64,000 nt of DNA from Planctomycetaceae bacterium. GTDB lineage: Bacteria > Planctomycetota > Planctomycetia > Planctomycetales > Planctomycetaceae. Of this stretch, positions 34,257-42,933 are shown one piece after another. Where the stretch lies: assembly GCA_020638955.1 (NCBI GenBank), contig JACKHO010000006.1, positions 1 through 64,000 on the forward strand, written 5' to 3'. The notes under the pieces were generated by a model, which was not told the DNA's origin, searched no databases, and worked only from the letters and a program-made list of their open reading frames with translations. The translations under genes and the position numbers were made by a program. Each line of letters starts with the position of its first letter. Position 1 is the stretch's first letter.

Positions 34257-34431
34257 GGGTTTGTTAACGGGTGTAGCGTGAAAGCGGTCGCTTTGCCGTT
34301 CGCGACAATTCGTGAAGCGGCCCACGCAAGTTGCGATCAGTCGCAGAATCAGGCAAGAGTTCGATTCGAGTTTTTGACATGAGGGATTCTTAATTACTAA
34401 GTTATTCGTAGTTCAGTCAAGATAACGACGG

Positions 34432-35607
34432 TCAGGGGGCGTTCTCAACAGGGTTTTCGTCAGTTTTTGGAATTTCGTGAAAATGCCGGTGGCCTTCGCC
34501 ATCTTCTTCCAGGAGTTCAAACGCATTCGTGCGTCGGCCATGCGTTTCGTAATCGCGTACATGAATACCAAAGTCGTGCAGGGTGTCGGCTGTCCAGCGT
34601 GGCCAGGGCGACCAATAGGAGCGAGGCGAGGCAAACAGATTCAGTGGCAGCCATACCTGACTAATCAATGCGGTCAGGCACATGAGTATGGCGACCTGCG
34701 ATCCCGATCCACGACTCGACGGAGACACACTGCCCGAAGCCTTGGCGAGTTCGATGAGGCGTCGAATACGAACGACCGTTGCGGGTGAGGCCTTTCCAAA
34801 CGGAATTGCTTCAGCGGGAATTGTCGTGGGCTGACGCGCGTGTTCGACAATTCGAACGAGCAAGTTCAAGTAGCGGATGCTTTCTTGATTCTTTTCGCAG
34901 GCTGCGTCATCGCACAGGAATTCACGGGCGAGGTCCGTCTGTCGTGACGCATACCACACAGCGGGATGAAACCAGAAAATGGCCTCGACAATTCTTTGCA
35001 CAAGTAATTGCAGGGGGTGCCCCAGACGTAAGTGTTCCACTTCATGACGCACCACGAGCCGCACGTCGTCTTCATCAGACTCCAGCATGTACTCAGGCAG
35101 CACAATGTGCGGCTGGTGCAACTGCCAGCAAAACGGCGTTTTAATTTCCGGACTCCACAGTAGTTTGACGGGACCGACTTTCTGGTCGTGCAGTGTAAGA
35201 CCGTCCAATGCCAGGTTTGCTGCCAGTTCGCGAAGAGGACCGGTAATGGGTCTACACGCCGCGACGAATCGAGACGTGGAATACGAGCCATACGCCAGCA
35301 TTGCCAGGGAAACGACGACACCTGCTGCCCAGAGTAACATCGCAACGGCTCCTACCTGATCCATGAGCCCGGCGAGATACACAACCATTTCGCCCGGCAG
35401 CCCCTGCCAGGGATGCAGCAGCCTCAAATGCGGGAGATTCAAGGCCACGGCAGTGAGCAGCAAAATGAGTACATGACACGCGGTCCAGAGTCGGCACGAT
35501 ATCTTGGAATTGTTTGTCCGCTGGCACATAAACTGTGTCCCCACCACCACAAGTGCAACTTGCAGGGCAACCGACAAGAACGATTCCAGGAACTGTCCGA
35601 AACTCAC
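34432..35607 (-). CDS. BlaR1-type M56 membrane metallopeptidase
   Basis: 391 aa. The start is the GTG at 35607, which overlaps the BlaI stop (GTGA); the open frame further upstream is BlaI read in another frame. About four transmembrane helices flank a cytosolic zinc-peptidase domain with HEVEH (in VRHEVEHLRLGHP) and a downstream Glu in REFLCDDAA, as in BlaR1/MecR1. The extracellular penicillin-sensing domain is absent; the C-terminal part is a short tail of about 90 residues. In known systems the peptidase relays a signal by causing cleavage of BlaI. The signal here is unknown; beta-lactam sensing is not supported. Confidence 0.88.
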   Translation of the reverse strand: MSFGQFLESFLSVALQVALVVVGTQFMCQRTNNSKISCRLWTACHVLILLLTAVALNLPHLRLLHPWQGLPGEMVVYLAGLMDQVGAVAMLLWAAGVVVSLAMLAYGSYSTSRFVAACRPITGPLRELAANLALDGLTLHDQKVGPVKLLWSPEIKTPFCWQLHQPHIVLPEYMLESDEDDVRLVVRHEVEHLRLGHPLQLLVQRIVEAIFWFHPAVWYASRQTDLAREFLCDDAACEKNQESIRYLNLLVRIVEHARQPTTIPAEAIPFGKASPATVVRIRRLIELAKASGSVSPSSRGSGSQVAILMCLTALISQVWLPLNLFASPRSYWSPWPRWTADTLHDFGIHVRDYETHGRRTNAFELLEEDGEGHRHFHEIPKTDENPVENAP

Positions 35608-35981
35608 TTCCGGTCTTCCTCCAGGCGAGCAATGGCCGCCTTCAAGTCGGCCAGTTCCGCGTCGGAGACTTCGGAGTCTTCCAGCAGGTTGAGGAGCAAC
35701 GGGCTCACCGACTTGCGCAGCAGGTTCTTCTTCAAGTCCTGAGCTACGCTGCGACAAACCTCGTCGCGGCTGACTTTGGGCACGTACACGAATGCCCGTC
35801 CTTCCTTGTATTTGGTGAGCACATCCCGCTTCTCTTCGAGAATTTTGAGAGTGGTCATCACGGTGGTATAGGCAAGGTCGCGGCCCAGGGAATCGCAAAC
35901 TTCCTGGACGGTTGCCCGTCCTCGTTCCCAAACCACGTCCATTACTTCTAACTCACAACGAGTCAGTTGATGTTCAGTCAT
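35604..35981 (-). CDS. BlaI/MecI/CopY-family transcriptional repressor
   Basis: 125 aa, with AGAGGA about 8 nt upstream of the ATG. An N-terminal winged helix (LTRCELEVMDVVWERGRATVQEV, AYTTVMTTLKILEEK) and a helical dimerisation C-terminus match the BlaI family, dimeric repressors of inverted-repeat operators that are inactivated by proteolysis. It overlaps the M56 peptidase gene by 4 bp, the classic repressor/peptidase pairing. It lies 24 bp downstream of a DUF1559 gene on the same strand, so the pair may be transcribed from that gene's promoter. The regulated genes probably include its own operon and perhaps the RTX-type gene. Confidence 0.93.
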   Translation of the reverse strand: MTEHQLTRCELEVMDVVWERGRATVQEVCDSLGRDLAYTTVMTTLKILEEKRDVLTKYKEGRAFVYVPKVSRDEVCRSVAQDLKKNLLRKSVSPLLLNLLEDSEVSDAELADLKAAIARLEEDRK

Positions 35982-36005
35982 TGGTGCATCCTCTTCGCAT
36001 CCATG

Positions 36006-36902
36006 TCAAAAGTGGCAGTCATGGAGAGTTGACATATGTCGGTAAACACGTTGGTCAATCGAATCATTAACGCCAGTCACACGTCCGTCGCCCCACAGAA
36101 ACATGGAGACTCCGGGATGGCGGCTGGCAAATTCACACTCATCACAGCGAGTACAGTTGGGGCCGACAAACGCATGCCCCACTACACGGCAGGCATGATC
36201 TTCCCCTCCCAAGTCGAATCCATACCACGTCGAGGGGAGCCGATTCATCGACCGTTCTCCCACAATAATCGTATTACTTTGTCCGTCCTGAAAATCACGG
36301 AACGACCGTGGCTGAGCGTCAATGAACGCTCCCTCGCCGAGCGGTGCGGGCACAAAATCGTCCGGTTCAGTAATTCCAAAAACCCCCACATAATTCGCCG
36401 TAGGAAGGTCGATGAGTGGTAACGGCGTCGAACCGGCCGGCTGTGCTCGCATCAACGTAAATGTCGGCTGTGTAATGTCAGAGGGGCAAAGATAAACGGG
36501 CAAGCTTGTTGACCGTGCCAGCGAATTCGGACCAAAGGCCAAGTTCTCGCCCCGGTTGATACTCTGGCTGACCGTGGCCTGTTCCAGGTTCGGCAAAATG
36601 GCAACCGCCCATGAATAGGCCGTCTCATGCTGCCGATCCCACTGCCATCCGGGCGGCAAGCAGCGAAACTGGTCATGATAGTTGTGGAGTGCCACGCCAA
36701 TTTGCTTCAGGTTGTTGCCGCATTGCATACGCCGCGCCGCCTCGCGCGCCGACCCAATCGCTGGAAGTAACAAGGCCATCAGAATGCCAATGACGGCAAT
36801 CGTTGTGAGCAATTCCAGAATCGTGAACCCAGACCGGCTGCGACCATCGCGGCTGAAGGCGCGACGCGACACAACCAGTTTGTGCTGTTCACGTTGAGGC
36901 AT
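36006..36902 (-). CDS. DUF1559 protein with pseudopilin-type N-terminus
   Basis: 298 aa, shorter than the copy at 18.9 kb. The basic N-terminus leads into a pseudopilin signal (RSGFTILELLTTIAVIGILMALLLP), then IGSAREAARRMQCGNNLKQIGVALHNYHDQF, the DUF1559 signature. The C-terminus contains SMFLWGDGRVTGV, the shorter equivalent of the usual end motif, and a Cys pair (CTRCDEC). No Shine-Dalgarno is visible. It is the first gene of a minus-strand run with BlaI and the M56 peptidase (24-bp gap), an unusual partnership: it might be the signal protein, or simply share a promoter. Confidence 0.88.
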   Translation of the reverse strand: MPQREQHKLVVSRRAFSRDGRSRSGFTILELLTTIAVIGILMALLLPAIGSAREAARRMQCGNNLKQIGVALHNYHDQFRCLPPGWQWDRQHETAYSWAVAILPNLEQATVSQSINRGENLAFGPNSLARSTSLPVYLCPSDITQPTFTLMRAQPAGSTPLPLIDLPTANYVGVFGITEPDDFVPAPLGEGAFIDAQPRSFRDFQDGQSNTIIVGERSMNRLPSTWYGFDLGGEDHACRVVGHAFVGPNCTRCDECEFASRHPGVSMFLWGDGRVTGVNDSIDQRVYRHMSTLHDCHF

Positions 36903-37052
36903 GGAAACAATTGATGATGATCAATGGATCGACAGAATACCACCATTCACTCGCACTAATCGACTAGAATGTTAGTAGAATGCAACGCCTGTTTGGCGAT
37001 TTGGGCAAAAACGAAGGTTCTTTTCGCGTCGGAATGCGTTTCTGGGGCGGCG

Positions 37053-38021
37053 TTAGTACCGCACCTGAAATATGGCCCCAGTGAACTCGGGGCTCGCGAT
37101 GGGAATCATCTGAAACCCATTTTCACCCTCAGTTTGCGACACGCTACGAGTTGCGAGATAGGCAATGGTCCAGCCCAGCACCACCTGCGAGAGGTAGTGG
37201 TCACGGTCATTCACGCGGCTCCATCCCGTCAGGGCTGAAGCGGTGTACAACCCAAGTTTGACTCCGCGATGGTCCGTCATTTCGGCGGCGGCCATGAAGG
37301 GCAGGGCTCCCATGAATGCGTGTCCGCTGGCACCGTTGTTGTCGTTGAAGGGATGCCAATGAGAATTCCCTTCCTCCGGACGCGATCCACCGGTCAATAA
37401 CTGCATGCCGACAAGTGCGGGAGCCCCGACCACGAACGCACGCATGGTGCGATCACCCCAATCACCAACCGGGGCAAACACGGAGTCGGGCGGCACAATC
37501 CAGTGCAGCACCATAGCTCCACCATAGATGGGAAGCATGCGGCCACCATCTCCGAAGGACTTCACGGTCCCCACGAAGTCATTCGTCGGCGAAATCCGCA
37601 GCGATTCATAGTGCCGGTCGAAACTGCCATCGAAGTTTGTGTTGGCCATGAGAGCCGCCGCGCCAGTGACAATCACAAACGGCTGCAAAGTCTCCAGGCT
37701 GTAAAGATTGCGGAAATCGCTTCCCAAGTCGAAAAACGTGTCCTTTGGCCCGGAAACGAACGACGGCGACCCATCTTGAACCAATCGCATGGGCATTTCG
37801 CCCATGAAGGAGTCGAAATAGCCTGGCTTTTCCCAGTTCGAAACCGACACGACAGGTTCGACGTCCTCCCCAACTTGCAACCAGGGAACCTCGGGAGCAG
37901 CCAGCGTGTTCAACCAGCCATCAAATTCCTGAGCCCACAACATTCCAGATGCGTTGACGACCAACGTTGCAACGGCAATCAGGAGAACCCAACCACCGAG
38001 TTGGTGCACTCTTTGCAACAT
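37053..38021 (-). CDS. Secreted PAP2-superfamily protein with altered catalytic residues
   Basis: 322 aa from the ATG at 38021; a GTG at 38051 adds 10 residues. A signal peptide or anchor (GGWVLLIAVATLVVNASG) precedes a region of about 110 unassigned residues. The PAP2 phosphatase signature follows in weakened form: LLTGGSRP (motif 1, with Gln where the first Lys is expected), GASGHAFM (motif 2, PSGH-like, catalytic His kept) and SRVNDRDHYLSQ (motif 3, His kept but the final Asp replaced by Gln). It may be a divergent lipid phosphatase or an inactive member. Divergent from the next cytochrome gene. Confidence 0.75.
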   Translation of the reverse strand: MLQRVHQLGGWVLLIAVATLVVNASGMLWAQEFDGWLNTLAAPEVPWLQVGEDVEPVVSVSNWEKPGYFDSFMGEMPMRLVQDGSPSFVSGPKDTFFDLGSDFRNLYSLETLQPFVIVTGAAALMANTNFDGSFDRHYESLRISPTNDFVGTVKSFGDGGRMLPIYGGAMVLHWIVPPDSVFAPVGDWGDRTMRAFVVGAPALVGMQLLTGGSRPEEGNSHWHPFNDNNGASGHAFMGALPFMAAAEMTDHRGVKLGLYTASALTGWSRVNDRDHYLSQVVLGWTIAYLATRSVSQTEGENGFQMIPIASPEFTGAIFQVRY

Positions 38022-38258
38022 CGGGTTAAATTTCCCAAAACGACCGAACACCTGGAGCTACTGAATAAGTAGTATGTCGGACTGCTTCTACGGCACCTAT
38101 AGTAATTCTCCGCTTTTCTCGTGAGTGCCAATAATTGCCGTTCGGCGTTTCGTCGTTGGGTTGGCGTCGAAGACGCCGCGGTTGATAAGCCAGCATTGAT
38201 ATTGCAATTTGAGGCTGAGATGATTCCCATTGAACGTTTGGGAACCTGAATTTGCTGC

Positions 38259-41200
38259 ATGATGTTCGACTTCGTTGGCTCTGTTATGTCACCACTTCTG
38301 ATTCGTACGATTGTCCTTTCACTCTGTCTGGTTGCTGTTCGACAAACGTCTGGCGCACCGATTGACTTCGAGCGGGATATTCAGCCCATTCTGCAGGCGA
38401 AGTGCGTGAATTGTCATGGCACAGAAGAACGCGAAGGGGGACTGCGGCTGTTGGGGCGTCGGGATATTCTGAGCCGCAACGATTCCGGTTCCGTGGCAGT
38501 GACGCCCGGCAAAAGTACGGAAAGTGAATTGTTCCGCCGCGTTGCCAGCAGCGATGAAACAGAACGCATGCCACCGGAAGGGACTCCGCTCAACGCCGAA
38601 CAAATCGACCTTGTTAAGCAGTGGATTGACGAAGGCGCCGTTTGGCCAGAAGGAGCGAAGACAACTCACTGGGCGTATGTACCACCTCAGAAAGCTGAGC
38701 TTCCCGAAGTGAGCGATCCTCAATGGATACAGAATCCCATTGACGCCTATGTCCTCGCCCGTATTGATGCCACGCCGGGACTACAGAAAAGCCCAACGGC
38801 GGCTCCGGGGAAACTGTTGCGGCGCACATACCTCGACTTGATTGGCCTGCCGCCCAGCGCTGAAGAAGTGAAAGCTTTCGAGGCCAATCCCACTCCGGAG
38901 CATTTCGAGGAAATTGTGGACCGACTCCTGCAGTCGCCGCGGTACGGTGAAAAGTGGGCGCGGCAGTGGTTAGACCTCGCACGCTATGCAGACTCAAACG
39001 GTTTTCAGGCAGACCAGTTCCGCGAGATATGGCCTTATCGTGACTGGGTGATTAACGCCATGAACAACGACATGCCGTTTGATCAATTCACAATTGAGCA
39101 AATCGCGGGCGACCTTATCCCCAACGCGACACTTCAACAGAAAATCGCAACAGGGTTTCATCGTTGCACGACCTGCAATGTCGAAGCCGGTGTTGATCCC
39201 GAAGAGAACCGGGTGAATCAGGTTATCGACCGCGTGAACACCACCGGCATGGTGTGGCTGGGCACGTCACTGGAATGCTGCCAGTGCCACAACCACAAGT
39301 ACGACCCGTTCACCATGCAGGACTACTACCAGATTTTCGCCTACTTCAACAACACGCCACTGGAGGTCACTGGCAACGGGGGCGTTCAATTTGAGGTGGC
39401 CGGTCCAAATGTCGAACTGCCACGCCCCGCTGACCAGCAACAGCAGTGGGATGAGCTCAACGCACAGAAGGAATCCCTCACGAAGCAGGTTGATGCACGC
39501 AAGCAGGGCCTAGTCGATGAGCTACCCGCCTGGCTGACGAGTCTGCGTGAGCAAAGCAAAAACGCACCGGTGTGGCATACGGTGTCCATCGACAGCGCCA
39601 CATCGACTGGCGGGGCAACGTTCGAACCGCAGGATGATGGTTCTCTCCTGGTCACAGGGGAAAAGCCTGAGAAGGATGTTTACGAACTCGAATTCGTTTG
39701 CGAGGTGGGAAACATTTCTCAGTTGAAACTGGAGTGTCTCACCGATGACCGGTTGCCGGGCAAAGGGCCAGGCCGAGGTGATGACGCACGCCCGAACTTC
39801 GTGTTGTACGAGTTCGAATTGGCGAGCAAGAGTGGTGAAAACGCCGATTGGCAGCCTGTGAGTTTTCAATCTGCGCAGGCCGATTTCTCGCAAAACAACT
39901 GGGATGTCGGTGGCCTCATTGATGGCAAGCCCGATACCGGCTGGGCAATCAATCCCGAATTCAGCAAGCCGCACTGGGCTGAGTTCCGTCTGGCTGAATC
40001 CATCAAAGAGCCCGGAGTTCGGCTGCATGTTCGATTGCCTCAGCATTACGGCGGTGCCCGCACCATTGGTCGACTGCGGCTTTCCGTTATGGAGGGAGAT
40101 CCCACGGCCAGTGCCTTGCCGGAGGAAGTTGCCAAACTTGTAAAGCAGGATTGGTCCAACCTGAAGAAGAAAGAACGACAGCAACTGGAGAAGTACCGGC
40201 AGGAAAATGACAGCCAACTCAAGAAGCTGACCGACGACTTGGCGGCTGTCGAGAAGAAACAAGCCGCACTCAGTCCACCGACTTCCATGGTCATGGTGGA
40301 AATGGATGAGACGCGTGAAACACACATTTTGAAGCGAGGGAATTTCCTTGATCCCGGCGACGCTGTCACGCCCGCTACGCCCGAGGCACTGCATCAGGTC
40401 ACCGTTACGAAGGAGGGGCCGCCTAATCGACTGGATTTTGCCGAGTGGTTGGTGGATGAACAAAATCCGCTGATGGCCCGCGTCACCGTGAACCGCTGGT
40501 GGTCAGAATTCTTCGGCCAGGGAATTGTGGCAACGCAGGAGGACTTCGGCAGTCAGGGTGAACCGCCGACACATCAGAAAGTGCTGGACTGGCTGGCCGT
40601 GGAGTTCATGGAGAACAACTGGTCGATGAAACACGTCCATAAGGCCATTGTCATGTCGGCCACGTATCAGCAGAGTTCCGACATTGCAGCGGGTGCGGCA
40701 GAAATTGATCCTTACAACAAGCTGCTTGCACGCGGTTCGCGCTTCCGGTTGTCTGCGGAGTCAATTCGCGATAACGCACTCGCCGTGAGTGGACTGCTGT
40801 CTGAGAAGCAGGGAGGGCCACCCGTATATCCTCCGCAGCCAGCGAACATCTGGCGGCATGTGGGCCGCAACGCACCGAAGTACGAAACCGACACGGACGA
40901 AGACCGATTCCGCCGCGGAATTTACACGGTGTGGCGACGCAGTGCCCCGTATCCCACGTTCGTCAATTTCGACGCCCCCGACCGTGGCGCATGCGTCATT
41001 AATCGGTCGCGCACGAATACGCCGTCGCAGGCGTTGACGCTCCTCAATGACGCTGCCTTCGTGGAAATGGCACAGGCATTAACACAAGTCTTGTTGAAGT
41101 CGCCCGCGGCCAACGACCAGGAACGCATTTCCGAAGCGTTCCTGCGAACAGTCGCCCGTGCTCCAACTCAGTACGAAACGGAAAAGCTGTTGGCTCTCGT

Positions 41201-41360
41201 CGCCGAGGAGAAGGCCCGTTTCACCGCCGACGCGAAACTTGCTGATCAACTCGTGCCCTCCAAATGGCGGCTGGAAAATGTCGATCTTGCCGAGCAAGCC
41301 GCCTGGCAGGATGTGGCGTTCGTGTTGTTGAATCTCGACGAGACGATTACACGTGATTAG
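38259..41360 (+). CDS. PSCyt1-DUF1549-DUF1553 secreted cytochrome-like protein with F5/8-like insert
   Basis: 1033 aa; ATGs at 38259, 38262 and 38286 are all possible, the last giving the most compact signal peptide. PSCyt1 has haem motif CVNCH (about residue 50) and RMPPEGTPL. DUF1549 follows (about 160-360) with a second CxxCH (CQCHNHKYDP). Between it and DUF1553 lies a coiled-coil segment and a beta-sandwich resembling F5/8-type or discoidin modules (about 440-615: NNWDVGGLIDGKPDTGWAI, WAEFRLAESI). DUF1553 starts near 720. Unlike the other three copies it has no DUF1501 partner: the next genes are DUF1552, DUF1592 and ThuA on the same strand. Confidence 0.92.
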   Translation: MMFDFVGSVMSPLLIRTIVLSLCLVAVRQTSGAPIDFERDIQPILQAKCVNCHGTEEREGGLRLLGRRDILSRNDSGSVAVTPGKSTESELFRRVASSDETERMPPEGTPLNAEQIDLVKQWIDEGAVWPEGAKTTHWAYVPPQKAELPEVSDPQWIQNPIDAYVLARIDATPGLQKSPTAAPGKLLRRTYLDLIGLPPSAEEVKAFEANPTPEHFEEIVDRLLQSPRYGEKWARQWLDLARYADSNGFQADQFREIWPYRDWVINAMNNDMPFDQFTIEQIAGDLIPNATLQQKIATGFHRCTTCNVEAGVDPEENRVNQVIDRVNTTGMVWLGTSLECCQCHNHKYDPFTMQDYYQIFAYFNNTPLEVTGNGGVQFEVAGPNVELPRPADQQQQWDELNAQKESLTKQVDARKQGLVDELPAWLTSLREQSKNAPVWHTVSIDSATSTGGATFEPQDDGSLLVTGEKPEKDVYELEFVCEVGNISQLKLECLTDDRLPGKGPGRGDDARPNFVLYEFELASKSGENADWQPVSFQSAQADFSQNNWDVGGLIDGKPDTGWAINPEFSKPHWAEFRLAESIKEPGVRLHVRLPQHYGGARTIGRLRLSVMEGDPTASALPEEVAKLVKQDWSNLKKKERQQLEKYRQENDSQLKKLTDDLAAVEKKQAALSPPTSMVMVEMDETRETHILKRGNFLDPGDAVTPATPEALHQVTVTKEGPPNRLDFAEWLVDEQNPLMARVTVNRWWSEFFGQGIVATQEDFGSQGEPPTHQKVLDWLAVEFMENNWSMKHVHKAIVMSATYQQSSDIAAGAAEIDPYNKLLARGSRFRLSAESIRDNALAVSGLLSEKQGGPPVYPPQPANIWRHVGRNAPKYETDTDEDRFRRGIYTVWRRSAPYPTFVNFDAPDRGACVINRSRTNTPSQALTLLNDAAFVEMAQALTQVLLKSPAANDQERISEAFLRTVARAPTQYETEKLLALVAEEKARFTADAKLADQLVPSKWRLENVDLAEQAAWQDVAFVLLNLDETITRD

Positions 41361-41501
41361 TTTGTTCTACGCAAGTCATCATCCAGCCAGTCGCGATCGA
41401 TCTGGTGGGATGCATCACCGGCCAGTAATGTATTTGGAAGTACCTGGCCTAACGGCCCGACAGCTTGAGTTCATCCTGTACCGGATGCCGGAAGTGACAT
41501 C

Positions 41502-42866
41502 ATGAGAATTACCCGACGTTCCTTTTTGCGCGCGAAAGGGGCAGCGCTGGCCCTGCCCTTCCTGCCCTCACTTGCTTTCGCGCAAGGTGATACCAAGGCG
41601 AGTAACAAACCCAGCAAGAAGCTGGCGATTGTGTACATCCCAAACGGCATTGTGCGGCGATGTTTTTTCCCCGGGGAAGAGAACGCCGACCTGCCCGATT
41701 TCATTGGCGGGTTCAATGCCGACAAGGTGAAGGAAGAGCGCCGACTAAAAAACAAGCCAGGGGTTTATCCTGTCGAACTCACCTCGACCATGCAGCCACT
41801 GGCTGAGTTTGCGAACGATATCACGCTGCTGACAGGACTTGATCGAACCTATCAGAACGGGCAGGACGTTCACGCGCAGGGGGCCTCGTGTTATTTGACG
41901 AGTGTTTCCCCGGAGCAGGCGGAGACCATGGGGTGGGCACATCCCAACGGTCGCACGCTGGACCAGGTCATTGGTGACCACGTGGGGCAGTCCACTGTGT
42001 TCAACACGCTGGAAATCAGCTGCAACGGATTCACTGCCCCGAAAGAGCCCATCGAATTCGACAACATTTCCTGGTACGGGCCGGGGAAGATTGCTCCGTC
42101 AATCCGTGAGCCGCAGAAGCTGTATGACCGCCTGTTCCTGAAGGAAAGTTACCGACAACATGTGGCCGACGTAACTGATCTCGTCGTAGCCGATGCCAAG
42201 TCACTCTCGCGCAAGCTCGCGCAGGATGACCGGCATACGCTCGACGAATTCCTGGATATGATTCGCGGGATTGAACTGCGGATTCAGAAAATGGACAAGC
42301 TGCTCGCCGACGTCGACGTGCGGGTTCCGAAGAACGAAGTCCTGCCTCGCGGTGAGTACATTCGGCTGCAAATGGATTTGATGCTGCTCGCATTTCAAAT
42401 GGGCATTACCAATGTTTCCACATTCATGATTGGCCCCGAGCGCTGGGATGCCACCCTCATGTACGAAGGCGTGTTCGACAACCCCGTGCAACATCACAAC
42501 ATGACGCACAACCAGAAGGGGGACGGGTACAAGGAACTGCAGAAAATCGACATTTTCCACATGGAGCAGTACGCATACCTCATTCGCCGGATGAAGGAAA
42601 TCAAGGAATCGGACGGCAGCTCCATGTTCGACAATTCACTCGTTACGTACGGTGCGGGACTCGGAGACGGGGCGACGCACCAGTACTACGATTTGCCCAT
42701 GATTGTCACCGGCAAGGCGCAGGGGCAAATCAAGCAGGGCCGGTTCATCAAAATGCCCAGCGGCACGCTCAACTCGAATTTGTGGCTGACCGTGGCGCAG
42801 CTCATGGGATTGGAAACGGAATCATTCTCCGACAGTAACGGCGTGATCTCAGACTTGTGGACCTAG
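41502..42866 (+). CDS. DUF1552 protein, Tat-exported
   Basis: 454 aa. The N-terminus is a clear twin-arginine signal (MRITRRSFLRAKGAALALPF). The body has DUF1552 features: IVYIPNGIVRRCFFPGEE, HAQGASCYLTSV, GRTLDQVIGDHVG and a C-terminal LVTYGAGLGDGATHQYYDLPMIVTG. DUF1552 is related in layout to DUF1501 and usually travels with DUF1592 proteins, as here (68-bp gap to the next gene). A hydrolytic, metal-dependent role outside the cytosol is inferred from the Tat signal and the DUF1501 resemblance only. 141 bp separate it from the upstream cytochrome gene, enough for its own promoter. Confidence 0.92.
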   Translation: MRITRRSFLRAKGAALALPFLPSLAFAQGDTKASNKPSKKLAIVYIPNGIVRRCFFPGEENADLPDFIGGFNADKVKEERRLKNKPGVYPVELTSTMQPLAEFANDITLLTGLDRTYQNGQDVHAQGASCYLTSVSPEQAETMGWAHPNGRTLDQVIGDHVGQSTVFNTLEISCNGFTAPKEPIEFDNISWYGPGKIAPSIREPQKLYDRLFLKESYRQHVADVTDLVVADAKSLSRKLAQDDRHTLDEFLDMIRGIELRIQKMDKLLADVDVRVPKNEVLPRGEYIRLQMDLMLLAFQMGITNVSTFMIGPERWDATLMYEGVFDNPVQHHNMTHNQKGDGYKELQKIDIFHMEQYAYLIRRMKEIKESDGSSMFDNSLVTYGAGLGDGATHQYYDLPMIVTGKAQGQIKQGRFIKMPSGTLNSNLWLTVAQLMGLETESFSDSNGVISDLWT

Positions 42867-42933
42867 AGGTGATTCCGCCGCGTCCTCCTCTTGGAAATGC
42901 CGGATACTTACTGCAACGTAGACGATTCCCCTG

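Noticed and set aside
35608..35931. N-terminal extension of the M56 peptidase frame
   Set aside because: It is the BlaI coding sequence in another frame; the GTG overlapping the BlaI stop gives a normal transmembrane N-terminus.
34432..35981. Beta-lactam resistance regulator pair (BlaR/BlaI proper)
   Set aside because: The peptidase has no penicillin-binding sensor domain and no beta-lactamase gene is in the window.
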